Shown here: in pieces, positions 9,418-17,323 of the stretch
Position numbering within the stretch: the stretch's first letter is position 1
Layout of the letters: each line of letters begins with the position of its first letter
Origin: Lacipirellula limnantheis
GTDB taxonomy: Bacteria > Planctomycetota > Planctomycetia > Pirellulales > Lacipirellulaceae
DNA length: 64,000 nt
Assembly (NCBI RefSeq): GCF_007746075.1
Contig: NZ_CP036339.1
Location: 186,001-250,000 of the forward strand
Direction: 5' to 3'
Position numbers and translations under genes: made by a program
Notes under the pieces: generated by a model
The model's database searches: none
What the model was told of the DNA's origin: nothing
Seen by the model: the letters and a program-made list of their open reading frames with translations, nothing else

Positions 9418-9909
9418 ATGCGAGAACTTCTTTTCTTCCTGCTGGCTGTTTTGCCGGCAGTCGCGGCTCAAGCCGAACCGTATGGCCTATACGATCCGGC
9501 AACTGGAGATGTTCTCGTTGGCGGCCTGTACGGACATCTTTCCGCGACTCTGCATTCAACTGCCGGCCGACTGCGGCCGGAGCTTCTTTCAGAGCCCCCG
9601 GTTTTTTCTCCGTCGAACGCTCAAGCGCCGTTGGTCCTAGCGCAGGGGTCGCTGCCCGGTTACTGGATTGTCTGGCACATGCCATGGCCACCCCATACGC
9701 ACGTCACTCCACTTGCGCGTCTTGAGGTCAATTCGATTTCTCTAAGAGCGGCCGTCCCACCGCGGACGCCGACGATCGATTTGAGCTTACAGGTCTCTGA
9801 CGGAATCACCGTACTATTTTCTAGGCTGTTGCAGGTGCCTGAACCCAACTCGCTGATCGGAAGTGGAATTGCTCTGCTCAGCCTCGCCGCACTCCGCCGC
9901 CGCAAGTAA
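9418..9909 (+). CDS. Small secreted PEP-CTERM protein
   Basis: A 163-residue protein. The signal peptide is at about residues 1-19 (RELLFFLLAVLPAVAAQA). A central domain that I do not recognise contains GLYDPATGDVLVGGLYGH and Pro-rich loops. The C-terminal sorting signal is VPEPNSLIGSGIALLSLAAL followed by RRRK. The PEP motif, hydrophobic stretch and basic end predict exosortase processing at the envelope. A GGGAGC sequence just upstream supports the ATG at 9418. Function unknown. Confidence 0.8.
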   Translation: MRELLFFLLAVLPAVAAQAEPYGLYDPATGDVLVGGLYGHLSATLHSTAGRLRPELLSEPPVFSPSNAQAPLVLAQGSLPGYWIVWHMPWPPHTHVTPLARLEVNSISLRAAVPPRTPTIDLSLQVSDGITVLFSRLLQVPEPNSLIGSGIALLSLAALRRRK

Positions 9910-10042
9910 CCCCGCCGCGGCGCTAAACGTGGCGTTTCCTCGCTACGCGATCCTAGCCCGCCTCACGCGTTCCGACGCCTGCCAGTGTGGTTCCCATTGC
10001 CCACCTTCGAGCGCGCGAACTGGGGTATCTGGTGCGGTCAGT

Positions 10043-10765
10043 TTATCTTCGCGCTTCGGATTTGGCTCGGCGTCGGCAGGAGGCGACGAGCATTGAGCCT
10101 GCGATCGTGATCAGCGCTCCCACTGATGGTTCCGGAACCGAGAACTCAACGATGGCAAGGTGTGGCGAGAAAGAAGAGTTTGGGTCATGCAAGCCGATCA
10201 CATCGTTCCAGTAAGACCATGATGTTTCATACAGGGACAGAGCTAGGTAATCTTCACCCTCAGGATTGAGGCGAGGAACCATTGGCTTGTTGTCAGGCTC
10301 GACGGGGCCTCCTCCCGGAATGAACGTTAACCAGTTTTGATAATCGAGGGCTTGGCCGTTGTATTCTCCTTGCCAGAATTGCTGACCCGCTTCAGGCCCG
10401 GCGACCCAACGCCATTCTCCTTCGACTGCCGCATCGCTGGCAGCAATCCAATAATTCTCAATGGTACTAAACGGCCGACCCCCTAACTCCTTAAAGTAAC
10501 CAAGAACAAAATCCTCCTCCGCTTGTGATGTGATCGTGGCAAGGTGACCGGGAATGCCTAAGTGCGACATCGACGCCGCACGCGTCAGGGCAACTGCAAA
10601 TGGCATTTGTCGCCGAACAAACCTTTCGTCATCCGCCCCATTGAAGAACGCATAGTAGTGCCCGTTGTCAGGGTTGCGAGCAGGCTCGCTCATCCACGCG
10701 AAAGCAGGCATCGTTGCCGAGAGACTAGCGGCACAGAAAAGAGCGCACAGAAGTATGCGTTGCAT
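10043..10765 (-). CDS. C-type lectin-like PEP-CTERM protein
   Basis: A 240-residue protein. The signal peptide is at about residues 1-24 (QRILLCALFCAASLSATMPAFA). The middle has C-type lectin-like marks: GHLATITSQAEEDFV near the start, then YWIAASDAAVEGEWRWVAGP and FWQGEYN, and WNDV near the end (the usual 'G-x-LA-I-x-s', 'W-x-G', 'W-x-W' and 'WND' positions). Such domains often bind carbohydrate in a calcium-dependent manner. The tail is VPEPSVGALITIAGSML followed by RRRAK, a PEP-CTERM signal. I used the inner ATG at 10765 because it puts the signal peptide first; the frame itself opens at 10798. Confidence 0.85.
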   Translation of the reverse strand: MQRILLCALFCAASLSATMPAFAWMSEPARNPDNGHYYAFFNGADDERFVRRQMPFAVALTRAASMSHLGIPGHLATITSQAEEDFVLGYFKELGGRPFSTIENYWIAASDAAVEGEWRWVAGPEAGQQFWQGEYNGQALDYQNWLTFIPGGGPVEPDNKPMVPRLNPEGEDYLALSLYETSWSYWNDVIGLHDPNSSFSPHLAIVEFSVPEPSVGALITIAGSMLVASCRRRAKSEARR

Positions 10766-10858
10766 TGAAGAGTTGCGTGGTTGCTGCCCCGGCAGCATGA
10801 TGCCAAGTTATCGGATGGCTGTCAATCAAATTTGGCGGGTCGCATCGAACTCACCCTC

Positions 10859-11632
10859 TCATTCCTGCGAGCGGCGAAGCCGGCGTGAGAAAAACGCCAT
10901 GACTCCAACAATCAGCGTCAGGCCGCTTGGCTCCGGTATACGGACGGGATATAGCGTAGCAGTCGATGTGCGAGTGATTTCTAAACCAGTGCGTACACTA
11001 AACTGCGCATTGGGCGGCGAAGTGGCAGTTGAAACATACTGGCTGAAGTCGCGCCCCGGAATACGCAAACCAATAGCAATGCTCGCGTTCGGGCTAACCT
11101 CGCCAAAGTCAAAACGCACCCCAGCGGTTCCTAGATACCGTCGAGTGAGGTTTTCGACTCCCTGTGACTGGTGGAGACCGGTTCCTCCGTCTTTTACGGT
11201 GACGAAGAACGGACTGGTAACTGTCGATCCATGCGGAGGAGAACTTTCCGGAAATGGAACGGTTATTTCTTCGTAATTGAATGGATATACGACGAAACTA
11301 TACTCTTCCTGCCTAGCGTTGTAGTCGATGACCATCTTCCACGTGCCAAACAGTCGGCTCGCGACACTTGGCCAATCACTGTAAGTCCGTTCGTTGGAAA
11401 AGGTGAAATCCTCTCCCAACGCATTGTAAATCTTGTAACGATACCATGGACCAGCGCCGAGCGCAAAAAACGTGAACTCGTTCGTGCCATCGGGCGCTCG
11501 AAACTCCTCAAGAATAATTGCGGCCGGGGTATGAATCAAAGCTCCATTGGCATGCCACGGCAATATGACGGACACGACGATAAAAGATAAAGCCGGCGCG
11601 AGGCTGCGATACGCAGCTAGAATCCTCTCCAT
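10859..11632 (-). CDS. Secreted PEP-CTERM protein, function unknown
   Basis: A 257-residue protein with a signal peptide (AAYRSLAPALSFIVVSVILP, cleaved near residue 28). The beta-rich body includes FFALGAGPWYRYKIYNALGE and FSQYVSTATSPPNAQF. The C-terminal PEP-CTERM is IPEPSGLTLIVGVMAFFSRR plus a basic end. No catalytic motif is visible. The open frame runs upstream to 11791, but the ATG at 11632 is the one that places the signal peptide correctly. It lies 93 nt upstream of the lectin-like PEP-CTERM gene in the same orientation. Confidence 0.8.
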   Translation of the reverse strand: MERILAAYRSLAPALSFIVVSVILPWHANGALIHTPAAIILEEFRAPDGTNEFTFFALGAGPWYRYKIYNALGEDFTFSNERTYSDWPSVASRLFGTWKMVIDYNARQEEYSFVVYPFNYEEITVPFPESSPPHGSTVTSPFFVTVKDGGTGLHQSQGVENLTRRYLGTAGVRFDFGEVSPNASIAIGLRIPGRDFSQYVSTATSPPNAQFSVRTGLEITRTSTATLYPVRIPEPSGLTLIVGVMAFFSRRLRRSQE

Positions 11633-11744
11633 AAGTTTGCTCCCGATGCCCCTTCCGCAGTCACTATACCTGCGGGTCGCCTTTCTCGCAAACTCTCTCG
11701 TTTTCGTGCTGTTACCGACGCACAGCACTAAAGCAGTCCTAGCC

Positions 11745-11759
11745 CCCAGCCTCCCGGCC
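11745..11759 (-). repeat. 15-bp 3'-flank repeat, copy 2
   Basis: On the minus strand GGCCGGGAGGCTGGG begins exactly 4 nt after the stop of the 55-residue membrane protein. It is identical in sequence and spacing to the copy at 7361-7375. Confidence 0.6.
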
Positions 11760-11763
11760 GGGG

Positions 11764-11931
11764 TCAGCGATTCGATCGCCTGGCCATCCACATTCCGCCG
11801 CCCATGAGTACGAACGATGCGGCTATCCCGGACAGCTTTCCAAGATCGTTGAACATGAGCAGGAATAGGCTGGCAAGCATCAAGACGACGCCAACGAGCG
11901 TGGTTAAGGCCCTTGCGATCCTGCCCCGCAT
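11764..11931 (-). CDS. Small two-TM membrane protein
   Basis: A 55-residue open frame: MRGRIARALTTLVGVVLMLA continuing into SLFLLMFNDLGK, then SGIAASFVLMGGGMW and the basic end MARRSNR. The basic N-terminus, two hydrophobic helices with a short polar loop and the positive tail are coherent for a bacterial inner-membrane protein. It shares the TGA-N4-GGCCGGGAGGCTGGG 3' flank with the 35-residue gene at 7380-7487. Unknown function; not part of an obvious operon. Confidence 0.6.
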   Translation of the reverse strand: MRGRIARALTTLVGVVLMLASLFLLMFNDLGKLSGIAASFVLMGGGMWMARRSNR

Positions 11932-12065
11932 TCTAACCGCCGCCGAGGCGGGTGGGGAGCGAACGTGTTCCCGTTACGGATGCCATCTGCAATTCACACT
12001 CGTCGAACGTGATTATTTGCAGGCACGTCTGGCATGACGAAGTCAAAAACGCTTTTTGCTTCGAG

Positions 12066-13154
12066 CTAATGCGGACGTCGCCATACCAAAAAAACAAGAC
12101 TGTGGGTGGCCGGTTCCGGGACTGGCGCCCACATCACAGCGAAAGTTTTACCCCCCGAAGTGGCGGAGCCGACCACATTTCCGTTTGCATCGACGCCATA
12201 GGCGGTTGAGCTTGTAAACGTTTCGCTTAGGTTTGCTAGAGACGAATGCAAATCGACCATGCTGTCGGGCGACCCCTTCCATAGCAGGGCGTGGTACTCT
12301 CCGACGGCAATTTGTCCCCTTCCAACTTGGTACATTCCGGCCGCGCTTCCTATTTCGCTAGATTGGAAACCGGCAGGGTGGAAATCAACGGCACTTGCAG
12401 CGGTTCCCGTCCATCCCAGCGCATGCAGTTTGTCGTTCGTCGCAGGTCCCAAGCCAACGCCAAATTGCTTCTCGCCGACGACACCCACTGCAACGCTATA
12501 ATCGAAGCCAATTGGATTCAGGTCGACTACGCTGTCTTTTGTGCCGTTCCAAAGCAGTGCGTGCTCCTTACCTCCTGTCGCCGAACCGAAGCCAGACCCT
12601 ACTTGATGAGTGGCTGACAAACCGTCTCCATACGTCTTATCGAATCCAGCCGGATGAAGATCAACTACGCTGTCGGCGGTTCCTTCCCACAAGAGTGCGT
12701 GAATTGGTCCGCTCGAACCTATATCCCCGCCGGACCCAATTTGGCGGTCACCGAATATGCCATTAACTTCTGTTGACGTGTATCCAGGCGGATGAAGGTC
12801 GACGACTGAAGCAGCCGTCCCGCGCCATAAAAGTGCGTGTGTTGGAGAGTTCGCAATTCGGCCCTTCCCAGCCTGGCTATTCTCACCAACGGCATCGACT
12901 TGCGAACTGACGAAACCGTCGGGGTGGAGGCTAATCATACTGCTCGCCGTCCCGTTCCATATCACCGCTCGGCTAATCGCACTAGGATGGAGAGAATAAC
13001 CGCCCTGCGTACCGTCGAAGATAGCTGAGGCGATCATGCGCTCCTCGCCCGACGGATTCAGCAGTGTAACTGAATAAGGCGGCGCCCCGAATGAGTGGGC
13101 GGAGCTTCCGACGAAGAAGGTGATGGTTGCGGCGATGCGGGTAAACGAAATCAT
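12066..13154 (-). CDS. HAF-repeat secreted protein with short PEP tail
   Basis: A 362-residue protein. The signal peptide is at about residues 1-22 (ISFTRIAATITFFVGSSAHS). It then carries about seven tandem units of 40-45 residues with the core HALLWxGTAxSVVDLHPxGF separated by G-x-Q-x-G-x-G segments. This is the 'HAF repeat' type found in exported bacterial proteins. The C-terminus has VPEPATHSLVFLVWRRPH. The PEP motif and basic end are present, but the hydrophobic stretch is only about 8 residues, roughly half the usual length. A T7 run lies in that stretch, so a slip could have truncated the anchor. The inner ATG at 13154 is chosen to fit the signal peptide. Confidence 0.85.
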   Translation of the reverse strand: MISFTRIAATITFFVGSSAHSFGAPPYSVTLLNPSGEERMIASAIFDGTQGGYSLHPSAISRAVIWNGTASSMISLHPDGFVSSQVDAVGENSQAGKGRIANSPTHALLWRGTAASVVDLHPPGYTSTEVNGIFGDRQIGSGGDIGSSGPIHALLWEGTADSVVDLHPAGFDKTYGDGLSATHQVGSGFGSATGGKEHALLWNGTKDSVVDLNPIGFDYSVAVGVVGEKQFGVGLGPATNDKLHALGWTGTAASAVDFHPAGFQSSEIGSAAGMYQVGRGQIAVGEYHALLWKGSPDSMVDLHSSLANLSETFTSSTAYGVDANGNVVGSATSGGKTFAVMWAPVPEPATHSLVFLVWRRPH

Positions 13155-13249
13155 TAGCTGCTCCGATGCGTGTTTTGCGAAAGCATATTTACCATACAAA
13201 GGCGGGCGGTTTGCGTCAAACGGAGTTCCAAGTCTGATTATCGCATATT

Positions 13250-13702
13250 TCACAACGCCACCGCCATCCCCAGCAACCCAGCCACGACCGTCGTGGCGAC
13301 GATCGCCGAGCGGATCGTGAAGCGGCGGCCGAGCCTGAGCGTCCCAACGCCCGCGAGTGCGAAGATGAGGGCGGGATACCAGAGAGGGAAGTAAACAGCA
13401 CTTCTGTATCGCCCAACCATCCCTTGCCGATTCAGTTCCTCGTTAAACTGTGACAGAACCGAATCGCGAACGAGCTTAGATTCGAATTGCAAATAGGGCC
13501 GCGGCTTAGCTAACTGCCCCTGCCTCACGCTCAACACTCCAGTCCGGTCAATTGCTTAAAAGAAGAGCGGAGTGACATCCGACTCACACCATAGCGTGCT
13601 GAGAACTTTCGGATTCGAAGCGGTCCATCCCCACAACGCCAAACAACCAACGCTGGCCGCGAAGAGAACGGACGCGAGCGCGTCGCGGAGGGAGCAAATC
13701 AT
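13250..13702 (-). pseudogene. Two-TM protein gene interrupted by an in-frame TAA
   Basis: From the ATG at 13702, 48 residues encode an N-terminal membrane segment (ALASVLFAASVGCLALWGW) and stop at TAA (13556-13558). The same frame then continues for about 100 residues through AVYFPLWYPALIFALAGVG and ends RRFTIRSAIVATTVVAGLLG plus MAVAL. An N-terminal TM, a soluble middle, and a C-terminal 'RRF-[ST]-[IL]-R-x-x-[IL]-[IV]-ATT-[LV]-VA' membrane region is an architecture I know as repeated in planctomycetes. I read this as one gene of about 150 residues inactivated by a nonsense mutation. Alternatively the downstream part is translated separately from an internal start near 13537. Confidence 0.65.
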
Positions 13703-13868
13703 GTCCGCTAGTATAGCGGAGTTCGCGGGCGACTTCGCGAACTGCTATCGTCCGGGGCAGGGAAAACCTCGTTGCTTGGCGCCGAGCCCGCTCGAAATCG
13801 CCACTGCCGTCTTGCTTGTCCTCATTGCCGGAGCGATCGCCGCCGTCGCCACGAGTCGCAAGAGATGA
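13701..13868 (+). CDS. Small hypothetical membrane protein
   Basis: A 55-residue open frame, MSASIAEFAGDFANC continuing to PSPLEIATAVLLVLIAGAIA and the basic end ATSRKR. That is one C-terminal TM helix. A good ribosome-binding site (GGAGGGAG, about 6 nt before the ATG) precedes it. Its start overlaps by 2 nt the divergent start of the broken gene at 13250-13702, which makes one of the two suspect. No family recognised. Confidence 0.35.
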   Translation: MSASIAEFAGDFANCYRPGQGKPRCLAPSPLEIATAVLLVLIAGAIAAVATSRKR

Positions 13869-14312
13869 TTTCGCAGCAGAACGATGCGAGGAAGAGCAGC
13901 AGGCAGAAGGTGTGGCATCGGCAGCCGCCCCGCCCTCGCGTCGCCCCGCGCTCACTCTGAGCACGTTGCGCAAGTTGGCCCCATAAGAAATTGATGGTCG
14001 TACTGGCGCCGGCTGCGGCGGCGCCTACGGAAAATCGTTGTGCAAACTTTTTTGCCGTTTCCACATGTCGTCGACGTCGCGAATGCGATTTGCGTCAATT
14101 TTCGCAGTGTCGCGATGCTGAAAAATACAGCGCCTCATGCCCTTGGCGATCTCGGTCGATAACCTCACTCGTCAACTCACTGACGCCTTCCTTGCAGGCG
14201 CCACCGCCGGGGTTGCGCAAGCAATTCGCGGCAACTGCAGAAGGCGACCTTTCATGCGGCGCCGGTCGAGCGATTGCTCGGCGACGCGCTCATGCGGCCA
14301 ACGAGCGCAAGG
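13869..14312. other. Non-coding stretch, nothing recognised
   Basis: Open frames are short and overlapping on both strands. One at 14137 (plus) begins MPLAISVDNLTRQLTDAFLA, but it loses coherence after 30 residues and has no clear start signal. It may be a truncated relic. Confidence 0.25.
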
Positions 14313-15764
14313 CTATTCGACCGCTTCGTCGTTGCTTGCGGACGCGGCGATCCAGCGCTTCAGCCGCTCGCGCCAGGCGGGCCGCTGTGACATCCGCTCG
14401 CGCGCGGCGGCGCGGACGTGATCGCGGTAGGACTGCTGAAGCAGCTCGAGATCGGCTTCGTCGACGGGCATCATCCGGAGCGACACGCTTCCCATTTCGT
14501 CCGTCGACTCACGGCCCCACTTCACCGCTACCGGCGGGTTGCTGGGATTGCGCGGGTTGTCGGCGGAGTTGTCCCAGGTGACGCGGGCCTCGAGCCGCGT
14601 GCCGGCAGGGAGGCGGACGAATTCTTCGTATTGGTACTGTTCCTGCCAGTTGAAGTCGAAGTCGTTGATCCGCAGCAGGTCGATCGCTTCGCCGTTGGGG
14701 AGCGTGGCGGTGAGCTCCATCTCTTTGCCGAGGTAATGAGCGTGCGAGTTCACGCCGAACGCATCGACGGCGACCGGGAGCGTGAACGAATCGGTTTTCG
14801 TGTAACGCTTCTCGCCGGCGGGAATCTCGACGCCGGCCAGCGCGCCGAACACTGGCGGCAGCTGCACGCCGGTGAAGCTGCGCTCGGGCTTTTTATCGGC
14901 GAAGTAAATGCCGACGACGGAGCGTTCGCGCTCGACGGTTCCTGAGGGGTGAAAGTGGGTCGAGAGGATCAAATCGGCGCCGGCGGGGACGCGGAAGGCG
15001 AGGCCCGCGGGCAGCGGCAGAGGCGAGGCGCCGACGGCCCAACCGCCGAGGCTGCGGCCGTTGCTGCCGCCGCCGAGATCGCCTTGCCCGCGACCGCGGC
15101 GGGCGGCGCCTTCGAACGACAGACGTGCGAAGCCGGGCTCTCGGCTTGCCTGGCCGGTGGGATCGAGGAAAAACAGGCTGTGGTGCACGACCGTCGGGGC
15201 GCTTGGGCGAAACTCGACGGCGCGGACCCATTTGTCCTCGGTGAGGCCGAGCGGGATCGCGAAGTTGCGGTAGAGATCGGGCCCGTCGGCGGGGACTTCG
15301 AACTCTTCGCTCATCTGGACGATGAGGTCGGGCTGGCCGAGTTGCCAGCCAGGGGTGAACTCTGGCTGCGGCGGCAGGTCGGCGGCGTCGCCCTCGGGCA
15401 TGCCGGCGTCGACCCAGGCCCGGAGCAACTCAATTTGGTCGTCGGTGAGGCGGCGCTCGCCGTGGAAAGCCGTCGCGATCGGCTCGGCATGCCAGGGCGG
15501 CATGTAGCGCGAGGCAGTGACGGCGGTGACGAGGTCGGCCCGCTTCTTCACGTCTTGGTAGGTGAGGAGCGCAAACGGCGCGGCTTCGCCTGGGCGATGG
15601 CAGGGAGCGCATTGGGCGAAGACGATCGGCGCCACGTCGCGGTTGAACGTCGGCGCTGCGGGTTTCTCGTCGTTGGCGCCGGCGGAGCGTGGAACGGCGC
15701 CGGCGATGATCAGCGTGAGTGCGGCGGCAGTCGCTGCCAATGGGCGGAAGGTGAGACGGTGCAT
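14313..15764 (-). CDS. Exported cytochrome c / copper monooxygenase-like protein
   Basis: A 483-residue protein. The signal peptide is at about residues 1-30. A mono-haem cytochrome c domain follows with CAPCH at 52-56 (and probable axial Met in SRYMPPWH). The rest resembles copper type II ascorbate-dependent monooxygenases (PHM fold): VVHHSLFF supplies a His pair, STHFHPSG a His-x-His, and VNSHAHYLGKEM a further His/Met set. The predicted place is the periplasm, with a copper-dependent oxidation or hydroxylation fed by the haem; the substrate is unknown. The upstream neighbour in the same orientation is a redoxin (75 nt gap), which suggests a shared redox role. The ATG at 15764 was chosen because the earlier frame start at 15842 lies inside a palindromic repeat. 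Confidence 0.8.
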   Translation of the reverse strand: MHRLTFRPLAATAAALTLIIAGAVPRSAGANDEKPAAPTFNRDVAPIVFAQCAPCHRPGEAAPFALLTYQDVKKRADLVTAVTASRYMPPWHAEPIATAFHGERRLTDDQIELLRAWVDAGMPEGDAADLPPQPEFTPGWQLGQPDLIVQMSEEFEVPADGPDLYRNFAIPLGLTEDKWVRAVEFRPSAPTVVHHSLFFLDPTGQASREPGFARLSFEGAARRGRGQGDLGGGSNGRSLGGWAVGASPLPLPAGLAFRVPAGADLILSTHFHPSGTVERERSVVGIYFADKKPERSFTGVQLPPVFGALAGVEIPAGEKRYTKTDSFTLPVAVDAFGVNSHAHYLGKEMELTATLPNGEAIDLLRINDFDFNWQEQYQYEEFVRLPAGTRLEARVTWDNSADNPRNPSNPPVAVKWGRESTDEMGSVSLRMMPVDEADLELLQQSYRDHVRAAARERMSQRPAWRERLKRWIAASASNDEAVE

Positions 15765-15795
15765 CGTTAGTCCTGCGAAGTCGTTGAACAAGTTC

Positions 15796-15876
15796 GGGAG
15801 GGCGAAGCTCCCGCTGAGCCGGAAGCGTCGAGAGACTCTCAAGGGGTGCGCGGCTCGGCGGGAGCCTCGCCCTCCC
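15796..15876. repeat. Inverted repeat overlapping the redoxin 3' end
   Basis: The arms are 15796-15821 (GGGAGGGCGAAGCTCCCGCT plus GAGCCG) and 15851-15876, which are reverse complements at 24 of 26 positions. The right arm lies inside the redoxin reading frame and encodes its last residues, including GEGEAPAEP. In RNA this would form a strong stem with a 29-nt loop that could act as a terminator or processing site between the redoxin and monooxygenase genes. Confidence 0.8.
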
Positions 15877-16477
15877 CTGCTTTTTCGGCGAAGGGAATGT
15901 GGCAGCCGAGCGCTTTGGTCACTGGGTTGGCGACCGGCCGACCGTCGGCGACGGCGGCCAAGGCGTCGTGGAAATCGTGTTCGGTCGCTGCGCGGCGTTT
16001 GCGGCCGAGGGCTTCGTAGAAGTTATCGATGCGGCCGCGATAGAGAATCTTGCCCGCGCGGTCGACGATGATCGCTTCGGGAGTGATCTTGGCGTCGACG
16101 CGGCGAGCGATCGATTGGGCGTGGTCGAGGATCACCGGCGCGGTGATCTCAAACTTCTCGACGTGTCGCTGCGCGGCGTCGGCGGTGACGTCGGGATCGG
16201 AGTGGATCATAAATAGCGGGACGCCGCTGTCAGCGAACTCCTCGCCCAGCTTGCGGAGGGTCGGCTGGTAGAAGTTGGCGATCGGGCAGTCGGGGGTGAT
16301 GAAGACCAGCGCGAGGGCGCGGGTCGTGGGATCATTGAACGGTTGGCGGGTTTGACCGGCGAGGTCGGTGAGCGACCATGGGGCGGCGGTCGCATCCGCC
16401 GGCGCGGCAGCGCGGGTCATGGCGGGAAACGCCGCGTGGAGGGTAAGAAGGAGTGCGATCGTGGCGGTTCGCAGCAT
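15839..16477 (-). CDS. Exported redoxin (thioredoxin-fold) protein
   Basis: A 212-residue protein. The signal peptide is at about residues 1-24 (LRTATIALLLTLHAAFPAM). It continues into an AhpC/TSA-redoxin domain with FITPDCPIANFYQPTLRKL (Cys64), the FMIHSDPDV strand, a cis-Pro-like ITPEAIIVD segment and ILYRGRID. CPI replaces the CxxC of thioredoxins, so a single-Cys peroxidase- or oxygenase-associated redoxin is more likely than a disulfide reductase. It acts outside the cytoplasm. The last residues GEGEAPAEPRTP are encoded by an inverted repeat element rather than by conserved domain sequence. The next gene downstream encodes the cytochrome/copper monooxygenase. Confidence 0.85.
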   Translation of the reverse strand: MLRTATIALLLTLHAAFPAMTRAAAPADATAAPWSLTDLAGQTRQPFNDPTTRALALVFITPDCPIANFYQPTLRKLGEEFADSGVPLFMIHSDPDVTADAAQRHVEKFEITAPVILDHAQSIARRVDAKITPEAIIVDRAGKILYRGRIDNFYEALGRKRRAATEHDFHDALAAVADGRPVANPVTKALGCHIPFAEKAGEGEAPAEPRTP

Positions 16478-16789
16478 GGGTCTTCGCGATTCCGGTGGTC
16501 GTTGGGTGGACGAAGTATAGTTGTCGAGACGGGGACCGAAGGGGGACGAAAAACTGGGGGGAACTGCGGAATTGCCGTTCTATAGGGATTTCTGTCCCCC
16601 TGTTGATGGGGGAGCGACAATAGATACAGGCGAGTCTCCGATTGGATGCGGCAGCCGTCATCCACAGCGAAGCGAAGGATCTAGCGCCAGTTTTCGGCCA
16701 GATTCTTCGCGGGTTGACCCTGAGCGGGGCGAAGAGCTCAGAATGCCCATACTCACCAGAAACTGACACGAGTGAGGCGTCGAGCCGGT
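16478..16789. other. Divergent promoter region with repeat-like sequence
   Basis: The gap separates the redoxin (minus) from the sigma factor (plus), so it must carry both promoters, although I see no clear -35/-10 pair. It contains low-complexity G/A runs (GGGGGACGAAAAACTGGGGG) and their partial complement (TTCTGTCCCCC) near 16540-16600, plus an AGCGAAGCGAAGGATC segment typical of dispersed repeats. Confidence 0.35.
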
Positions 16790-17323
16790 ATGGATGCTAA
16801 GGGTGTGTTTGAAATTCTCGTCCGCGAGCATGCGGGGATGCTGAGGGTCTATCTTCGCTCGGCGGTTCACGATGCGGCGGCGGTCGACGATTTGTTTCAG
16901 GAGACGATGCTCACCGCGTGGCGGTTGATCGATCGGTTCGATTCAAGTCGGCCGTTTGGGCCGTGGCTGCGCGGGATTGCCGGGAAGCTCGTGCTGGCTT
17001 GGCGACGGCAACATGCGACGGCGCCGCGATTGTGCGATGCGGCGGCGCTGGAGCAACTCGACGCGCGGCTGAGCGACGTGCAGCGGTTGCCCGGCGACAC
17101 GCTCGATGAGAAGCTCGACGCGCTGCGGAGGTGCGTCGCCGCATTGCCCGATCACTATCAGGCGACCCTCGACGGCCGGTTTCGCGATCAGCTGAGCGCG
17201 CTGGAGATCGCGGCGCGGCTGCAACTCAATCTGGAGACGGTGAAGAAGCGGCTGCAGCGGGCCCGCGCGCTGCTGCTTGATTGCATGCTAGGCAAGCTGG
17301 CGGCGCTGGAGGGAGGCGTATGA
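16790..17323 (+). CDS. ECF-type RNA polymerase sigma factor
   Basis: A 177-residue sigma-70 family protein with the two ECF domains. Region 2 is at about residues 10-75 (DDLFQETMLTAWRLIDRFD and PFGPWLRGIAG, the core-binding and -10-recognition part). Region 4 is at about 110-170 (LPDHYQATLDGRF, then LSALEIAARLQLNLETVKKR as the -35-binding helix-turn-helix). Its stop overlaps the start of the next gene (ATGA), so the two are translationally coupled. That gene encodes a membrane protein of anti-sigma layout, so this factor is probably held at the membrane until a signal arrives. The ATG at 16790 is preferred to the GTG at 16772. Confidence 0.9.
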   Translation: MDAKGVFEILVREHAGMLRVYLRSAVHDAAAVDDLFQETMLTAWRLIDRFDSSRPFGPWLRGIAGKLVLAWRRQHATAPRLCDAAALEQLDARLSDVQRLPGDTLDEKLDALRRCVAALPDHYQATLDGRFRDQLSALEIAARLQLNLETVKKRLQRARALLLDCMLGKLAALEGGV

